Part shown: positions 12,019 to 23,197 of the stretch, piece by piece
How positions within the stretch are numbered: position 1 is the first letter of the stretch
How the letters are laid out: each line of letters starts with the position of its first letter
Translations under genes and position numbers: made by a program
Notes under the pieces: generated by a model
What the model saw: the letters and a program-made list of their open reading frames with translations, nothing else
What the model was told of the DNA's origin: nothing
Databases searched by the model: none
NCBI GenBank assembly: GCA_000711775.1
Contig: ARYC01000156.1
Span: 35,117 to 99,116 of the forward strand
From: Oxytricha trifallax
Taxonomy: Eukaryota; Ciliophora; Spirotrichea; Sporadotrichida; Oxytrichidae
Length of the DNA stretch: 64,000 bases
Direction of reading: 5' to 3'

Positions 12019-12294
12019 AGAATATTAAATAAATATAAGTATATTATTACTAATTTGTACTTATTTTGGAATTGTTAAATTAAATTCAAATTAATCTTTT
12101 AAGAACGTTTTTAAACTTAAAATTCTATCCATTTGCTTAAAAAAACAAAACCATATAAAAATTATATTCATAATTTTACAATTTTCAATAATCACTTTAT
12201 TTAACTTTACATTCAAAACCCCAAAACCCCTTAATGAGGTTTATAAGTGCTTTGATTTGTAGGGAATTTGTTAGGGGTTGGGGTTATTAATTAA

Positions 12295-13360
12295 ATGCGA
12301 GACAAAATAGCAAGCTTTTGGGGTCTATTTATGATGAAGATTATATAGATTTAGTGTTTAAACTGCGATATGGATGTGATATATATACAGTGAATAAATC
12401 AAACCAGTACTAAACTATAAGTCTATTGCTCTACTCATAAAGCGAAGTCCGTCAACTGTTCGTTCCCACTGTCTTATAGCACTATAATTAAAGAAATAGT
12501 AGCTAAATTCTTAGCCTAAGAGGTAGTCAAAGTTTCTATAGAAGCATATTGACTATCTTATTAATGATAAAACTTTTAAGTATTGGGCTCACTTCTGTTT
12601 AGACCAACGAGCTACTATGTTTCATCGCCAGTTCCCTGAGTTGAAGATCTCTGCTTAGTCTATAGCCAACATCTATAAACGAAATGGTATTTCTTACAAA
12701 GGTGTTAATCGTATCAAGAGAGTGATTGATTTCACTCTGCCATTTTACAACAATAACCTAAATTATATTTATAATTAAATGCAGAGAGCTATTACTAATA
12801 ATATTAAGTTTATACATGCTGACGAGGCTGTGTTTACCTTCAACACTTTTATCTAGAAATCTTGGTATAAGAGGCATAGTAATATAGAAGTATATGACTA
12901 GAAAGTCAAGGTATAAAAAATGGCAATTCTAGGAGGTATTAGCGAGGATGCTGGTTTAGAAACTTATGTTATTCATCCTCGCTCTATTAAGACAGAGCAG
13001 TATATTAAGTTCTTAGAGCAGCTGAGAGAGAAGTACCCTGAATAAGAGATTATACTATTCGTTGATAATCTTTCTGTTCATAAGACTAAAGAAACAAGGA
13101 AGAGTTATGAACAACTAAGAATAACGCCAGTGTTCAACGTACCTTACAGTCCATAGTTTAATGGAATTGAGTTCTACTGGGGTATATTAAAAGGTCATTA
13201 CAAGAAACTGCTGCTATACCACTTGATGCATGACCTACCTATCGATACAGTAGACTTTATTAAAAGTTCAGCGAAGAGAGTAGATAATTTATTGGCATAA
13301 AAGTGTGCGAAAGAAGGGAGAGTGAATGTATATAAATAAGTTTTGTAGTTAAGTTAATGA
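12295..13360 (+). CDS. TBE 42-kDa transposase, copy A (frameshifted)
   Basis: From ATG 12295 to TGA 13358-13360, about 355 codons. The N-terminal region (LRYGCDIY, LLIKRSPSTVRSHCL) is the helix-turn-helix part. The catalytic D,D34E core is intact: FIHADEAVFTFN, ILFVDNLSVHKT and VPYSPQFNGIEFYW, with 34 residues between second Asp and Glu. A one-base offset just after the start (near 12318) and another frameshift near 12395 break the N-terminal part; from 12396 on the frame is open. Family knowledge: TBE transposases act in programmed DNA elimination in Oxytricha. It converges with the 22-kDa gene, with under 15 bp between stop codons. Confidence 0.9.
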
Positions 13361-13369
13361 ATTTATAAG

Positions 13370-14157
13370 TCACATTTAGAATGCTTTAGAGGGAGCTGGT
13401 TTCTCTTTCTTTTCTTCTACTTCTTGCTTCCCTCCTCCTAAGTTTCTTCTCTTGCTGCCAGCTCCAGCATCTATATTCATTTACTCTGGAGGCTAAATAT
13501 TTGAATAAAGTCTCTTGCTAACTTCATACTTTGTCTGCGACTTTCGCTCTCTATGAAGCTTGCTCTATTCCTTCATCAAGAAGATGCCAGTACCAGATTT
13601 TTCTAAAGAGTTAAGCTACAAATCTTACTTGAAATATAAGGGTGCTTCTGCAGCTCTGATAGCCAGCTCTCACTTATCTTGATCCCTTGTTTGTCCTTAT
13701 CTTCTGAAGAGATGCTGTACCTTTTCTTATGAGATTCTTGAATAATTTCTTTCAAGTAATCACCTTTAATTGTTGCAAGTATGCCAAAGAAATAGTTTCT
13801 TTCAGGTAGTTTATTTGACAACTGCTTCTTAGTAGGCAGGTACAGCGAAACCTCTGGGTCATTCATAGCATCATCATATAAATTAGTCACAGAGATTTCA
13901 GGATAGTTTGGAATCTCTGCAAACTTTACATCTTAAGTTTTTAATGCTTTCTTCTCTTCGCAGAGTATGGCTCTTAAAAATGAAATTTTAGTACCTTCCA
14001 TCGTTGGGAGGAACAAACCAACTACATAATCAAGATTAGTTACTATGAGTTCATTACCTTGCTGCACCAGGTAGCGGTGCAAATCCTCCTTGCTTCTAAA
14101 TCTTTGAATCAATTCTTGTGCTTGCACTCTTTTCATTGCATCATTCATTGACTCCAT
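13370..14157 (-). CDS. TBE 22-kDa protein, copy A (frameshifted)
   Basis: Starts at ATG 14157 (MESMNDAMKRV) and ends TGA 13370-13372, about 262 codons. Shared landmarks with copies B-E: RFRSKEDLHRYL, FLRAILCEEKKA, NLYDDAMNDPEVSLYLP, LPERNYFFGILATIKG and PYISSKI. The C-terminus is basic then acidic/lysine-rich, MNIDAGAGSKRRN. A frameshift near 13577 separates the body from the tail. Function is unknown; the protein is confined to this transposon family and is divergently transcribed from the 57-kDa gene. Confidence 0.85.
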
Positions 14158-14389
14158 CTTGCTTACAGATCTAAGAAATGATATTCAAATTTAAGTTTAT
14201 TGATTTCAATTATATACCTCTGTAAAACTTACTATTAAATATGGGCATCCTATAGGAGGTCAACCTCTAAGAAGGATATGGAGAAGGTTTAGAGAACTGG
14301 TTTCAAACTTGAGAGATTGATATCAATTTCTACTGTTATAGTTCCATATTTTTAAATTTAAATTGGTACGTACTTAATTAGGAGCAGCT

Positions 14390-14530
14390 CCTAAAATGCT
14401 AGTACTTAATTAGGAGCATTAATTAAAGCTAGTACTTAATTAGGAGCACCCTAATTTTAATCATAAAATCACAAAATACCTCCTAAAGCAGTACGTACTT
14501 AATTAGGTGCACCTCCTAAATCGGTACGTA
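14390..14530. repeat. Iterated TAGTACTTAATTAGGAGCA repeats between divergent TBE-A genes
   Basis: Four to five near-copies of GTACTTAATTAGGAGCA plus inverted CCTCCTAAA blocks lie between the 22-kDa and 57-kDa start codons. The same interval in the other copies holds different but analogous iterations, which suggests a shared promoter/binding region. Confidence 0.65.
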
Positions 14531-14722
14531 CTATAATCAACTTATTATTGATAGTAAAAATGGTTACTTTCTCACCCATTTTTAGAGCTGGTTCGTCTCT
14601 TAGTGCTCATTTATCTTCGCTAATACTCTAAGAACTTCCCTTGATACTTGTAGGCTTGCAAAGCTCTCATATAAGCTCTCAGTTATAGAGGCAGTTTTAT
14701 AATTTTAAATTCAAATTTAAAT

Positions 14723-16168
14723 ATGAGCGCTAACATTTTAAGAAAAACAACAGCACTTCCATCAAACTAAATGAGACTTACCTTTGGGAGCAATAAAAAG
14801 TGTGATAGCTGCGAGATTAACTCTCATAAGGAACTACCAGAGCTATCACTTGATGTCTCTGTTATTAAAATTGAATTAATAATAGAAAATTGATGGCAAA
14901 CAAGTGTGTGGGAGACAGAGAGGAGGAGAAAGGTATTAATGAAATTCCTATACAAACTGAAGAAGTTGAAGTCTATTTTTGTGAGTTATGTGAGAGAGAT
15001 TTTGCTCATAAATCAAGCTGGTACAGACACATGAGGAGCATAGAGAAGCAAAGCCCACTGTATACTTAAAGCATGATAGAATAGATGGAAAGTATGACTG
15101 CTTTGAGTGCCATAAGTAATACTCTCATACAAGAGACTTAAAGAAGCATCTATTAAAAGCTCACAAGAAAGATATAGAAGTTGAGAATCATGAAGTTGAG
15201 CTGAAGCTTCTAAACAAAAGAAAAGCGAGGGAATATTCTAAGGTCGTAGTACCTGAATAAGGTAGAGTGTTAGAGTATGTTAAGAAGGCACGCAACCAAC
15301 TGACCTCTGAAATAACAAAAATTATGATCAAGATTCAATACAAGAAAATACCGGTTCTTGCTTAAATTGACCTAGACACTTCTCTTTAAAGCTACCTTAT
15401 AATAGAAGACTCTTTGATAAGAAAGTTATTTATGATCATCAATACGCATACAAGGTGTATCCCTTCAACTATCTCTTAAGTGATGATAAATATCAGATGG
15501 AGTTTACAAATGAGTATCAAGTACTCACTTAAGCTAAGTTTAAAGAGTGTAGTTACTTAATCAAGCTAGATGCTGTTCTTCTTGCCAAGGATCATGTGGC
15601 TCTCAGACTCCCACTCTATGAAATGACCCTCAGAGATTTTATTACTGATCAAAGGAATCATAAGTAGCTTGCTTTGATAGCAACCTAAACCTTACAAGGT
15701 ATAAAAGAGTTACATAAGTTAGGCTTTGTTCATAGAGATTTGAAGCCTGAGAATATTATGATAAACTTCTCACCTGTAAGAGTGGCAATTATTGACTTCA
15801 ACAGAGCATTAAGGGTGGAAGTATCAAGGCTAGGAAGTGTTATGGGAACTCCAGGCTATTATCCTGAAAGAGAAGACTGGAGAGATGGAGATTATTAATG
15901 GGATGTGTGGGCTTTAGCAGCAATAATAATAGAGTGCGATATGCCTCGCAACGATTACTACTCTACTAGGTATGAGAAAGATGCTAAGCAAAGAATCAAG
16001 TAATTTATAGACAAAACCAGAGTCTCTCAATCATTAAAATAAATGGCAGAATCAATAATATTAAAACCAAACTCTAGATCAGACATAATATTAGAGCAGA
16101 TAGAGTTGTGGTTAAGTAAGATAAACTTTAGACCACTCCCACATGATCCTAAAGTGCATTTTGAGTGA
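14723..16168 (+). CDS. TBE 57-kDa zinc-finger/kinase protein, copy A (frameshifted)
   Basis: ATG 14723 (MSANILRK) to TGA 16166-16168. The N-terminal half carries two C2H2-type fingers: CELCERDFAHKSSWYRH and CFECHKQYSHTRDLKKH. The C-terminal half is a protein-kinase fold: YAYKVYPF (ATP Lys region), HRDLKPENIMI (catalytic loop), IIDFNRAL in place of the DFG motif, MGTPGYYPERE and DVWALAAIII. At least three breaks: an early in-frame TGA (~14895), a shift near 15035 and one near 15420. Asn for the Gly of DFG is shared with copies B, D and E, so it is a family trait rather than a sporadic mutation. Confidence 0.88.
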
Positions 16169-16287
16169 TTAAATTAAATAAATTTACTATAAATTTCACA
16201 TTAAAACCTATTAATAACCCCAACCCCTAACAAATTCCCTACAAATCAAAGCACTTATAAACCTCATTAAGGGGTTTTGGGGTTTTG

Positions 16288-16830
16288 ATTGTTTATATTT
16301 ATTAATTAAATGATAAACATCTCTCCTAAAATAAAAAATTGAAATTCAATATAAGAAATATTTTCTGCTTTTTGAATTTGAAAATTTTAACGAAATTGAA
16401 ATTTTATTAAATTATAATCTATTTTTTAGAATGAAAAATATATCCAAGACATTTCATGTTGAATTATTTTAGAATCCTCGACAAAGTTGACTTCATTATT
16501 TTTTAGGAATCTAATATTACTATTCTTATTGTAAAATGTACTTCGCCTTATTAAGTGCTGTGGAGCATTCTAATTCTTTTGCAACTTGAAACTTTTACTC
16601 CGAGGGGCTTTTAGTTGCTATTAATTAACTTAATAAAGTTTGGTGAAATTCTGACTTTCTCTTTCTTCACTATTTTCATCAATAGAGATATGTTGATATG
16701 TAAAAATTCTACTCTATAGGTTTAAGTAAGCCTATAATATAGATTGATAATATGGGAAATAAGCAATTAACTGTATTTAAAAATGCAATTGTAACTATTG
16801 ACACTATAACTTAAATCTGAGTATTGAATA
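16288..16830. other. AT-rich spacer, no gene seen
   Basis: Sequence between the TBE-A right end and the histidine-kinase ATPase segment; probably the remainder of the IES that hosts the transposon. One richer patch near 16480-16680 has no convincing frame. Confidence 0.4.
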
Positions 16831-17210
16831 GGTAATTTCAGAGTGAAGGTTGACCCTTATCCAATTTCTGACTGCATTTTGATTTTCCCACCTAAAGCCT
16901 CAGCTAAATTTTTACATATAGTAAGTCCTAGCCCACATCCATCTTTGTTTAAGTTTCTATTGTTTTTGATTTTCACATATGCATTAAATAATTTCTCCTG
17001 ATCTTCTTTGCATATTCCCACTCCAGTATCTTCTACTTAGATCAAAAGTTTCTACTTCACCTCGTTCTATGAGACTTTAACTTTAACGTAGTAATGATAT
17101 AATTTTTATTTATTTGTTAAATTAACTAAGTAGCCAGTGTGAGTGTACTTAATTGCATTTGAAATTAAATTAATTAGAATCTGACGAAGTCTGTTCTGAT
17201 CTGTCATTAG
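16831..17210 (-). CDS. HATPase segment of a hybrid histidine kinase
   Basis: Minus-strand reading with TAG/TAA as Gln. N box RLRQILINLISNAIKYT, G1 box VEDTGVGICKEDQ, then GCGLGLTICKNLAEALGGKI (G2 box) and GQGSTFTL at the end, all in canonical order. This is the ATP-binding half of a sensor histidine kinase that phosphorylates the His in the piece at 17755-18083. The segment is bounded on both sides by AT-rich DNA, as expected for an MDS. Ends are approximate. Confidence 0.93.
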
Positions 17211-17557
17211 TTTTAAAATTAGGGACAACTGGCTTTTAAAATTACTTTTTGTCAAATTTTATATTTAAAATAACAAATTGATCAACATTTACATTAGAAA
17301 ACAGGAATCATATTATTAAAATTAAATTAAGCAGCCATAAATAAATTGGCTTTCTTTAATTTTTATTCTTATTATGAAATCAAGCATAGATTACATAAAA
17401 TTTACGATTATTATAATACATTTTATATTAAACAAAAACATAAAATTTCAAAAAAAGATTATTAATTTTAATAAAAAATTTAAATGCTGTGATGAGACAG
17501 CTAATGCATTAAATTTTTTATGATTATGGCGTAAATAGTGAATAATTAATAATTTTA

Positions 17558-17678
17558 ATTTCTTTGGAATTTGATCTTCTAATAAATATGAAAGTTCGAG
17601 GTTTTTTGATTGTGCTTTAAAACTCAAAACTTCAATACAGTCTCTTATCGTTTACTCAATGCAAACGTTATCTTTATT
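17558..17678 (-). CDS. Histidine-kinase segment between HisKA and HATPase
   Basis: Reads CIEQTIRDCIEVLSFKAQSK then LELSYLLEDQIPKKL, the stretch that in sensor kinases follows the dimerisation helices and precedes the N box. AT-rich gaps (17211-17557 and ~17679-17754) on either side are candidate IESs. Confidence 0.8.
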
Positions 17679-17754
17679 TGTCTATATCTTTTTGGATTAT
17701 ATATATAATTTTGATTTAATTCAATGGGACCTTAAACATTTATTTTAACCGCAT

Positions 17755-18083
17755 TAAAATAATTCAAGTTATGAGTAATCTAGTATATCATTCACTAGAA
17801 AGAGGAGCAAATTTGAACAATTCTTGGCAGTCATATAAAATTATCCAACCTTGTCCATATCAATATGGTTTTTAATGAGTTCTAATGACGTAATTATAGC
17901 GCCAAGAGGATTTCTAAATTCGTGAGCTGCAGACGCGAAGGCTTAAGTTTTAAAAAGTGTAAGATTTTTCTATCTTTCCAGCTCTATCCAATGTGACATA
18001 TCTCTAATAGTTGTGATAACCAGAGATTTCTCTCCAGTATTTATGGTTTGAGAAAATACTTATAACTTTTTTGAGTCTTAAAT
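17755..18083 (-). CDS. HisKA (phospho-acceptor) segment of the hybrid histidine kinase
   Basis: Reads a PAS-like tail (VITTIRDMSHWIELERQKN), then the H box FASAAHEFRNPLGAIITSLE with the phospho-accepting His in AHEFRNPL, and the second dimerisation helix ending LVNDILDYSQLEL. With the ATPase piece (16831-17210) and the receiver (10924-11489), all on the minus strand and in order, this makes a eukaryotic hybrid sensor kinase. A foldback element (18090-18504) abuts its 5' side; a TGA just upstream of IQDSKKL marks the likely MDS edge. Confidence 0.92.
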
Positions 18084-18089
18084 TCATAA

Positions 18090-18504
18090 TTGTAGAAATA
18101 CATTTGAATTTGGAAAATTAATTATAATTAAATTAATAATAAATCAAAATCGTGGCAGTTAAAGTTGGCCAATTTGAACGATCTTGGGCTCATTCGATAG
18201 AGAATTCAAAATTAGCTGGACTTTACTATTGGCGGTACTATTTTATTGCATCCCTGGAGCGAGATAACTCGACTTTAATGTGAGGTCATAATTTAATGAA
18301 ATTAGATGAGTTTAATTAAAGTGAAGTTATCTCGCTCCAGGGATGAGATAAATTAGTACCGCCAATAGTAAAGTCCAGCTAATTTTAAATTCTCTATCGA
18401 ATGAGCCCAAGATCGTTCAAATTGGCCAACTTTAACTGCCACGATTTTGATTTATTATTAATTTAATTATAATTAATTTTCCAAATTCAAATGTATTTCT
18501 ACAA
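18090..18504 (+). mobile_element. TA-flanked foldback element, copy 2, inside the histidine-kinase gene
   Basis: 415-bp near-palindrome with ends TTGTAGAAATACATTTG and its complement. TA follows the right end; the left flank is AA, a likely mutated TA. The arms include GTGGCAGTTAAAGTTGGCCA, AATTAGCTGGACTTTACTAT and GGAGCGAGATAACTCGACTT. It lies between two minus-strand coding pieces of the same gene. Confidence 0.85.
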
Positions 18505-18509
18505 TATTA

Positions 18510-18740
18510 TATAAAAATCTATAAAGTCTTGTTTAGTATTAATTTTATCATCCTTGTATTTAAAGTAGATCCCTTCAAAATGAATAAAATAACAATTATA
18601 TATCACTACTAAATATATGTTCTTGTTATAAGTTTAATGATTAATTTTGCATTATTTATTGAAGTTGAATATAATCCCAAATGTTTCTGCACCCAGCCAA
18701 TAAGCTATCTCCAGCATTCATTTCTTTTTCTTTATATAGC
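18510..18740 (-). CDS. Probable upstream segment of the histidine-kinase gene
   Basis: Minus-strand frames read MNAGDSLLAGCRNIW and, after a shift, FEGIYFKYKDDKINTKQDFI, richer in GC than the AT-rich DNA beyond 18760. Position and strand place it 5' of the HisKA piece. No domain recognised; could be part of the sensor/PAS region. Confidence 0.45.
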
Positions 18741-18759
18741 TGAAACATTAAATAAATTT

Positions 18760-20308
18760 AAATTGAAATTAATTATATATTATTTTTTTAAAAAAATTAT
18801 CAACTAATTTATATTCAATCTTAAAATCTAAAATATATAGTATTTAAGTTTATATAGAAAGCTTAATAATTTATATTTTCACTCTTTAAATTGATATTAA
18901 TTCGAATTTTAAAACATTTTAATTTTATTCTTAACTTAATTAAACATTTAAGAGCTTATTAAATCAAAAATATTTATAAAATCAGGTTTAATAAAATCTT
19001 TTTACTTAAAATTTATAATATATAAATGAATCATAATGGCAATATTTATTTATAATATATTTAATGCAATATAAATTCTCCATTTCTAATTCATTTTAAA
19101 AATATTATTTTTTGTCAATTGAAGCTAAGATTAAGCTATAGTAAAATAAGAAATAAAGTTTTATATAAATTTAGTTAATTTCTTAAATTAAAATTAAGCT
19201 TTGAATCAGCTCATTTTTCATATTTATATTTTCATCTTATTTGGATTTGTCTATTTAACCTAAATCTTATTCTATAATTTTAATTAATCTTATTTTTATG
19301 AAGTATTTTGAGTATATATTTCTAAAATATGATAAATCTATTTTTTTAAAGTTAAAATAGTATAAAATTATTTCATTTTTGATAATTATCGAATATTTTT
19401 TTAATTGTAAAAATATGTAATAATATTCATACATTTTTTAATTTTTAAATTGCAACAATTAAATTATACTAAATAAAAAATATCTATATTATTAATAAAA
19501 TAATTTATATTTAAATAACTAATTTATTAATATAAATTCCCAAATTATATTAATTTCTATATTTAGTAATAGTAAACATATTTTTAACTGTTTAAGAACC
19601 TATAAAATTAATATTATTTATAAATCTTTGTTATTTCTGCATTTACATAAATTTCTAATTTTCTAAAGAAAGGATGCATTATTTTTACTATGGTGAAAAA
19701 TTAAAATTATTATTTTAAATTCGCATTATAATAATATATAAAATTATTATGACGCTAAAAAATTAAAATCTAAGAATTTTATATTAAAAATTGAGGATTC
19801 TAATTCTTATTAATTTTCCAGATCTCTCTCCATTTTAATATTTTCCTCATTTTCTTGTTATGAACTTTTATTCTGATTGAATATCAAATAATATAAACAA
19901 ACTAAAAAGTTTAAAAGTTTTAATTTAAAATTATTTAATTTTTACTTGATATCGCTCCTATTTTTTGATTTTGGAAAATTATTTGATCATTTTGAGTGAT
20001 GGTAATGCCATCGTGATGAGACTAAAATATTAATATATTAAATAAAGACCTAATAACTGAGTGGAAAAGCTATAGAAGTTATTTTTATTTCTATTTTTAT
20101 TTATAGGGCTTAAATTATTTGAAATATAAAAAAAATCCATTTTAATTAATTTTTTTTAATGCAGTTCATTTTTTAAAGAAAATTCGAATAAGACAGATCA
20201 ATTTTGCAAAATAAATTTAAACATATTATTAATACCATTTCACTCATTTTATTTAAATATTTTCCTATCTCTCTTAGTTTATTGTTTTGCGATCATATAA
20301 GTAAAAGT
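18760..20308. other. AT-rich non-coding stretch
   Basis: No gene, repeat or structure recognised. Confidence 0.4.
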
Positions 20309-20478
20309 GTTCCTACCGAGATACCCTACCCCACCCCCTACCCCACACCCCAATACCTACCCCACCCCCTACCCCACCCCCTTAAAATACCCCATTTCAT
20401 ATCAAATTTATTATCTACAAGGTCTAAATCGATCTCCTTCAAGACATCTCGACACTCAAGACCCTATTTTATATAAAA
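20309..20478 (+). repeat. C-rich minisatellite with unique tail, left copy of an inverted pair
   Basis: Starts GTTCCTACCGAGATACCC, continues as irregular CCCTACCCCACC repeats (~20320-20385), then about 90 bp ending GACCCTATTTTATATA. The whole block recurs inverted at 22189-22358. Strand asymmetry (C-rich here, G-rich there) makes G-quadruplex formation possible. Confidence 0.85.
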
Positions 20479-20527
20479 GCATATAATTAATAATATATTG
20501 TGTTTAATGATTAAAATCAAATAAATT

Positions 20528-20700
20528 TAACATATCACTGTTTAATACTAAAATCGAACCATCAATCTTAATCGTGACGTCGACATATCTGAGTAAGTTG
20601 ACGTGGCAAATTCCTTGACGTGGCAGTCATGAAGTAGAAAACTCGTAAAAAACCATTCTCGCTATTACCTAGTCTTCACCCAAAATCAAGATGTCAGCCC
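20528..20700 (+). repeat. Dispersed repeat shared with 54744-54910
   Basis: Shares CTGTTTAATACTAAAAT, AACCATCAA, CGTGACGT, GTCATGAAGT and AAGATGTCA blocks with 54744-54910 in the same order. It may be a duplicated gene 5' region, since both copies run into ATGTCA at the same relative place, but only the 54.9-kb copy stays open afterwards. Confidence 0.7.
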
Positions 20701-21248
20701 AGTAATTAATATATTAAAAAAATTTTAAATCTATTATTACACTTTATTGGAGTAGATTAATCATATTATTTATTTCAAACTTATTCTAAAAAAAGAGTTT
20801 CCCATAAGAAATTCGAATTCTTCCTTAATAAATTTAAATTATTACTTTTCCAATTTAAACAAAGTATTAATGTTGTAGTTTTACTATCATATTTTGACTT
20901 TAAATATATCATTTTGAAAATTTCAGTAATTAGATTAAAGAGAGATTTTGTTACTTCAATTTTCTTTTAGATTTGAAATAATAGTTTTTAGTGTAAAAGA
21001 ATTTAACTAAAGAAAACCTATTGATTAAATAGTATTTCTGTCACACAAATAGAGAAGTAGACGCAACTGAGGATAAAATTAAGAGATAAACTTAAACTTA
21101 AAAGAATCAACAATGAAAATCATGTTATGGAGGAAAACCAAATCTAATAATTTAAAGGATTTTAAAATTTTGATTAATTTAAATAATTAAAACTATTTGC
21201 TTGTTAGGTATTTATCACTTTGAGATTTTTTTAAGTTTTAAATCAATA

Positions 21249-21666
21249 TTGTAGGAATACATTTGATTTGGGAAAAATTAAATGAATTAAAATCAATAAA
21301 TATTAAATTCGCGGCATTAAATTTCTGGAAACCCTCACATTATGGTACTTGTTCGATAGAGAATTATAAATCAGCTGGACTTTAGTATTGGCGGTACTCC
21401 TCTATCTTATCCCTGAAGCAAGATAAATCGACTTTAATTTCGGCATTAAAATAAACTAAACATATCACCAAAAATTAAAGTCGGATTTATCTTGCTTCAG
21501 GGATTTGATAGAGGAGTATCGCCAATACTAAAGTCCAGCTGATTTATAATTCTCTATCGAACAAGTACCATAATGTGAGGGTTTCCAGAAAGTTAACTGC
21601 CACGAATTGAATATTTCATTGATTTTAATTAATTTAATTTTTCCCAAATCAAATGTATTCCTACAA
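21249..21666 (+). mobile_element. TA-flanked foldback element, copy 3 (variant subfamily)
   Basis: 418 bp, flanked by TA on both sides, ends TTGTAGGAATACATTTGATT and complement. Arms differ from the main subfamily (GTACTTGTTCGATAGAGAAT; CTGAAGCAAGATAAATCGAC), matching the decayed copy at 6935-7200. No ORF. Confidence 0.88.
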
Positions 21667-21749
21667 TATCAACACTAATTTATATTTCAACATTATTTAT
21701 ATTTCTATTACCACCTATTTATCTATAATAATACTAATGGAGTTTTATA

Positions 21750-22182
21750 AAATAGGGTATAATATCAAATTGCTTTATTTCCATAATTGAAAAACTTCTT
21801 CTTTAATTTTTTTTTTACTTATAGTAAGATATTTATATACTATAGTAGGAAAAAAATTTTATAAAATTTTTTATCCCTTAAATCAACTCCATCCGACATA
21901 ACTCGAAGAAATAGTATGATTAATTTTTTAAGTTTTTAATTTTCTTTATTTATAAAGAATAATAGACAAATAGAATATTTAAAATAAGAAAATAAAAAAC
22001 ATAAAAAATTAATCATACTATTTCTTCGAGTTATGTCGGATGGAGTTGATTTAAGAGATAAAAAATTTTATAAAATTTTTTCCTACTATAGTATATAAAT
22101 ATCTTACTATAAGTAAAAAAAAATATTAAAGAAAAAGTTTTTCAATTATGGAAATAAAGCAATTTGATATTATACCCTATTT
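21750..22182. repeat. Long palindrome, ~200-bp arms
   Basis: The left arm from AAATAGGGTATAATATC (21750) pairs with the right arm ending GATATTATACCCTATTT (22182), with a loop of roughly 30 bp around 21966. It directly abuts the right copy of the C-rich repeat (22189-22358). No protein coding seen. Confidence 0.85.
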
Positions 22183-22188
22183 CATATA

Positions 22189-22358
22189 TAAAATAGGGTC
22201 TTTGATGTCGAGATGTCATGAAGGAGATCGATTTAGACCTTGTAGATAAAAAATTTGATATGAAATGGGGTATTTTAAGGGGGTGTAGGGGGTGGGGTAG
22301 GGTATGGGGTGTGGGTAAGGGGTGGGGTAGGGGTGGGGTAGGGTATCTCGGTAGGAAC
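22189..22358 (-). repeat. G-rich minisatellite, right copy of the inverted pair
   Basis: Inverted copy of 20309-20478: unique tail first, then irregular GGGGTAGGGT repeats, ending GGTATCTCGGTAGGAAC. The repeat number differs from the left copy. Confidence 0.85.
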
Positions 22359-22399
22359 ATAAAAGCAAAGGATATTGCGAAATAAGAATTAAATTTAAA

Positions 22400-23197
22400 A
22401 TAGCAGTAGACGTCTTCAATCCAATTTAAAGCTTTAATAATAATTAATATACAATTGAATGCAATTATTGATAGATAATCCTACTCCCTTCAATAAATGG
22501 AATTATATTCCCCTATATGTAAAACACCATAAATATATAAAGAAGCGAAGATTGGAGTTAAGAACAATTTGATAAAGCATGAATTATTATTGGCTAAAAT
22601 TATAAATAATTAAGCTATATTCAATTTACAAGCCCTGATTTGATTACTTTATAAGGACAATTAATCGAGCCAATAGGTTTTAATTTTTGCCCAAAAATTA
22701 TTATAGTACGCTAATCATAATTAATTCTTAATCTAATTGTTCTTAACCACAATTCTCACTTCTTAATAGATTTATGGTGTTTTATCAATAAAAATATCTT
22801 AAGATTTATAATAAATCTCAAGGTTTTTTGCTCTATAAATTTATTTAAATTTATACTGTTCCAAATATCACAGTATTTCTAAAACAAAAAATTGTCATCA
22901 AATTTAAAAAAATATTGAATTTTAATTTTCACTTAATTTATTGATTTTTCATTAACAATTAAATAATTGATTAAACCATATCAGCATTAAATTGACATAA
23001 TAAAAATTATATAGTGTATATTAATTAATTTAAATTAATAATAAACTTAAAATACGTTATTCCATTTATAAATTGAAAAAAAAAACGATTAGAAATTAAA
23101 ATCAGTAAAAAATGATATATCAAGTTAAAGGAATGAAGTAAATATTATTTCAAGAATTAATTAATTATTTTATAATAAATTAATCAATATAAAATTT
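22400..23197. other. AT-rich stretch, no gene recognised
   Basis: No supported frame or repeat; a modestly richer patch near 22540-22760 shows no convincing protein. Confidence 0.4.

Larger units (their letters stand above)
12214..16287 (+). mobile_element. TBE: TBE transposon copy A (telomere-bearing element)
   Basis: The left end begins CAAAACCCCAAAACCCC (12214-12230) and the right end finishes GGGGTTTTGGGGTTTTG (16271-16287); the inverted repeat continues inward (TTAATGAGGTTTATAAGTGC and its complement). The flanks are ATT on both sides, fitting the 3-bp ANT target duplication known for Oxytricha TBE1. Three genes: transposase plus, 22-kDa minus, zinc-finger/kinase plus. It lies between the ATPase and receiver pieces of the histidine kinase gene, so it is part of an IES there. 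Confidence 0.95.

Noticed and set aside
20204-20476. 90-codon plus-strand ORF through the C-rich repeat (Pro/Thr/Tyr repeats)
   Set aside because: It reads through a minisatellite whose inverted copy gives similar ORFs in other frames; composition reflects the repeat, not a protein.
22142-22419. Two overlapping minus-strand proline-rich ORFs
   Set aside because: Same minisatellite read on the other strand; no independent support.
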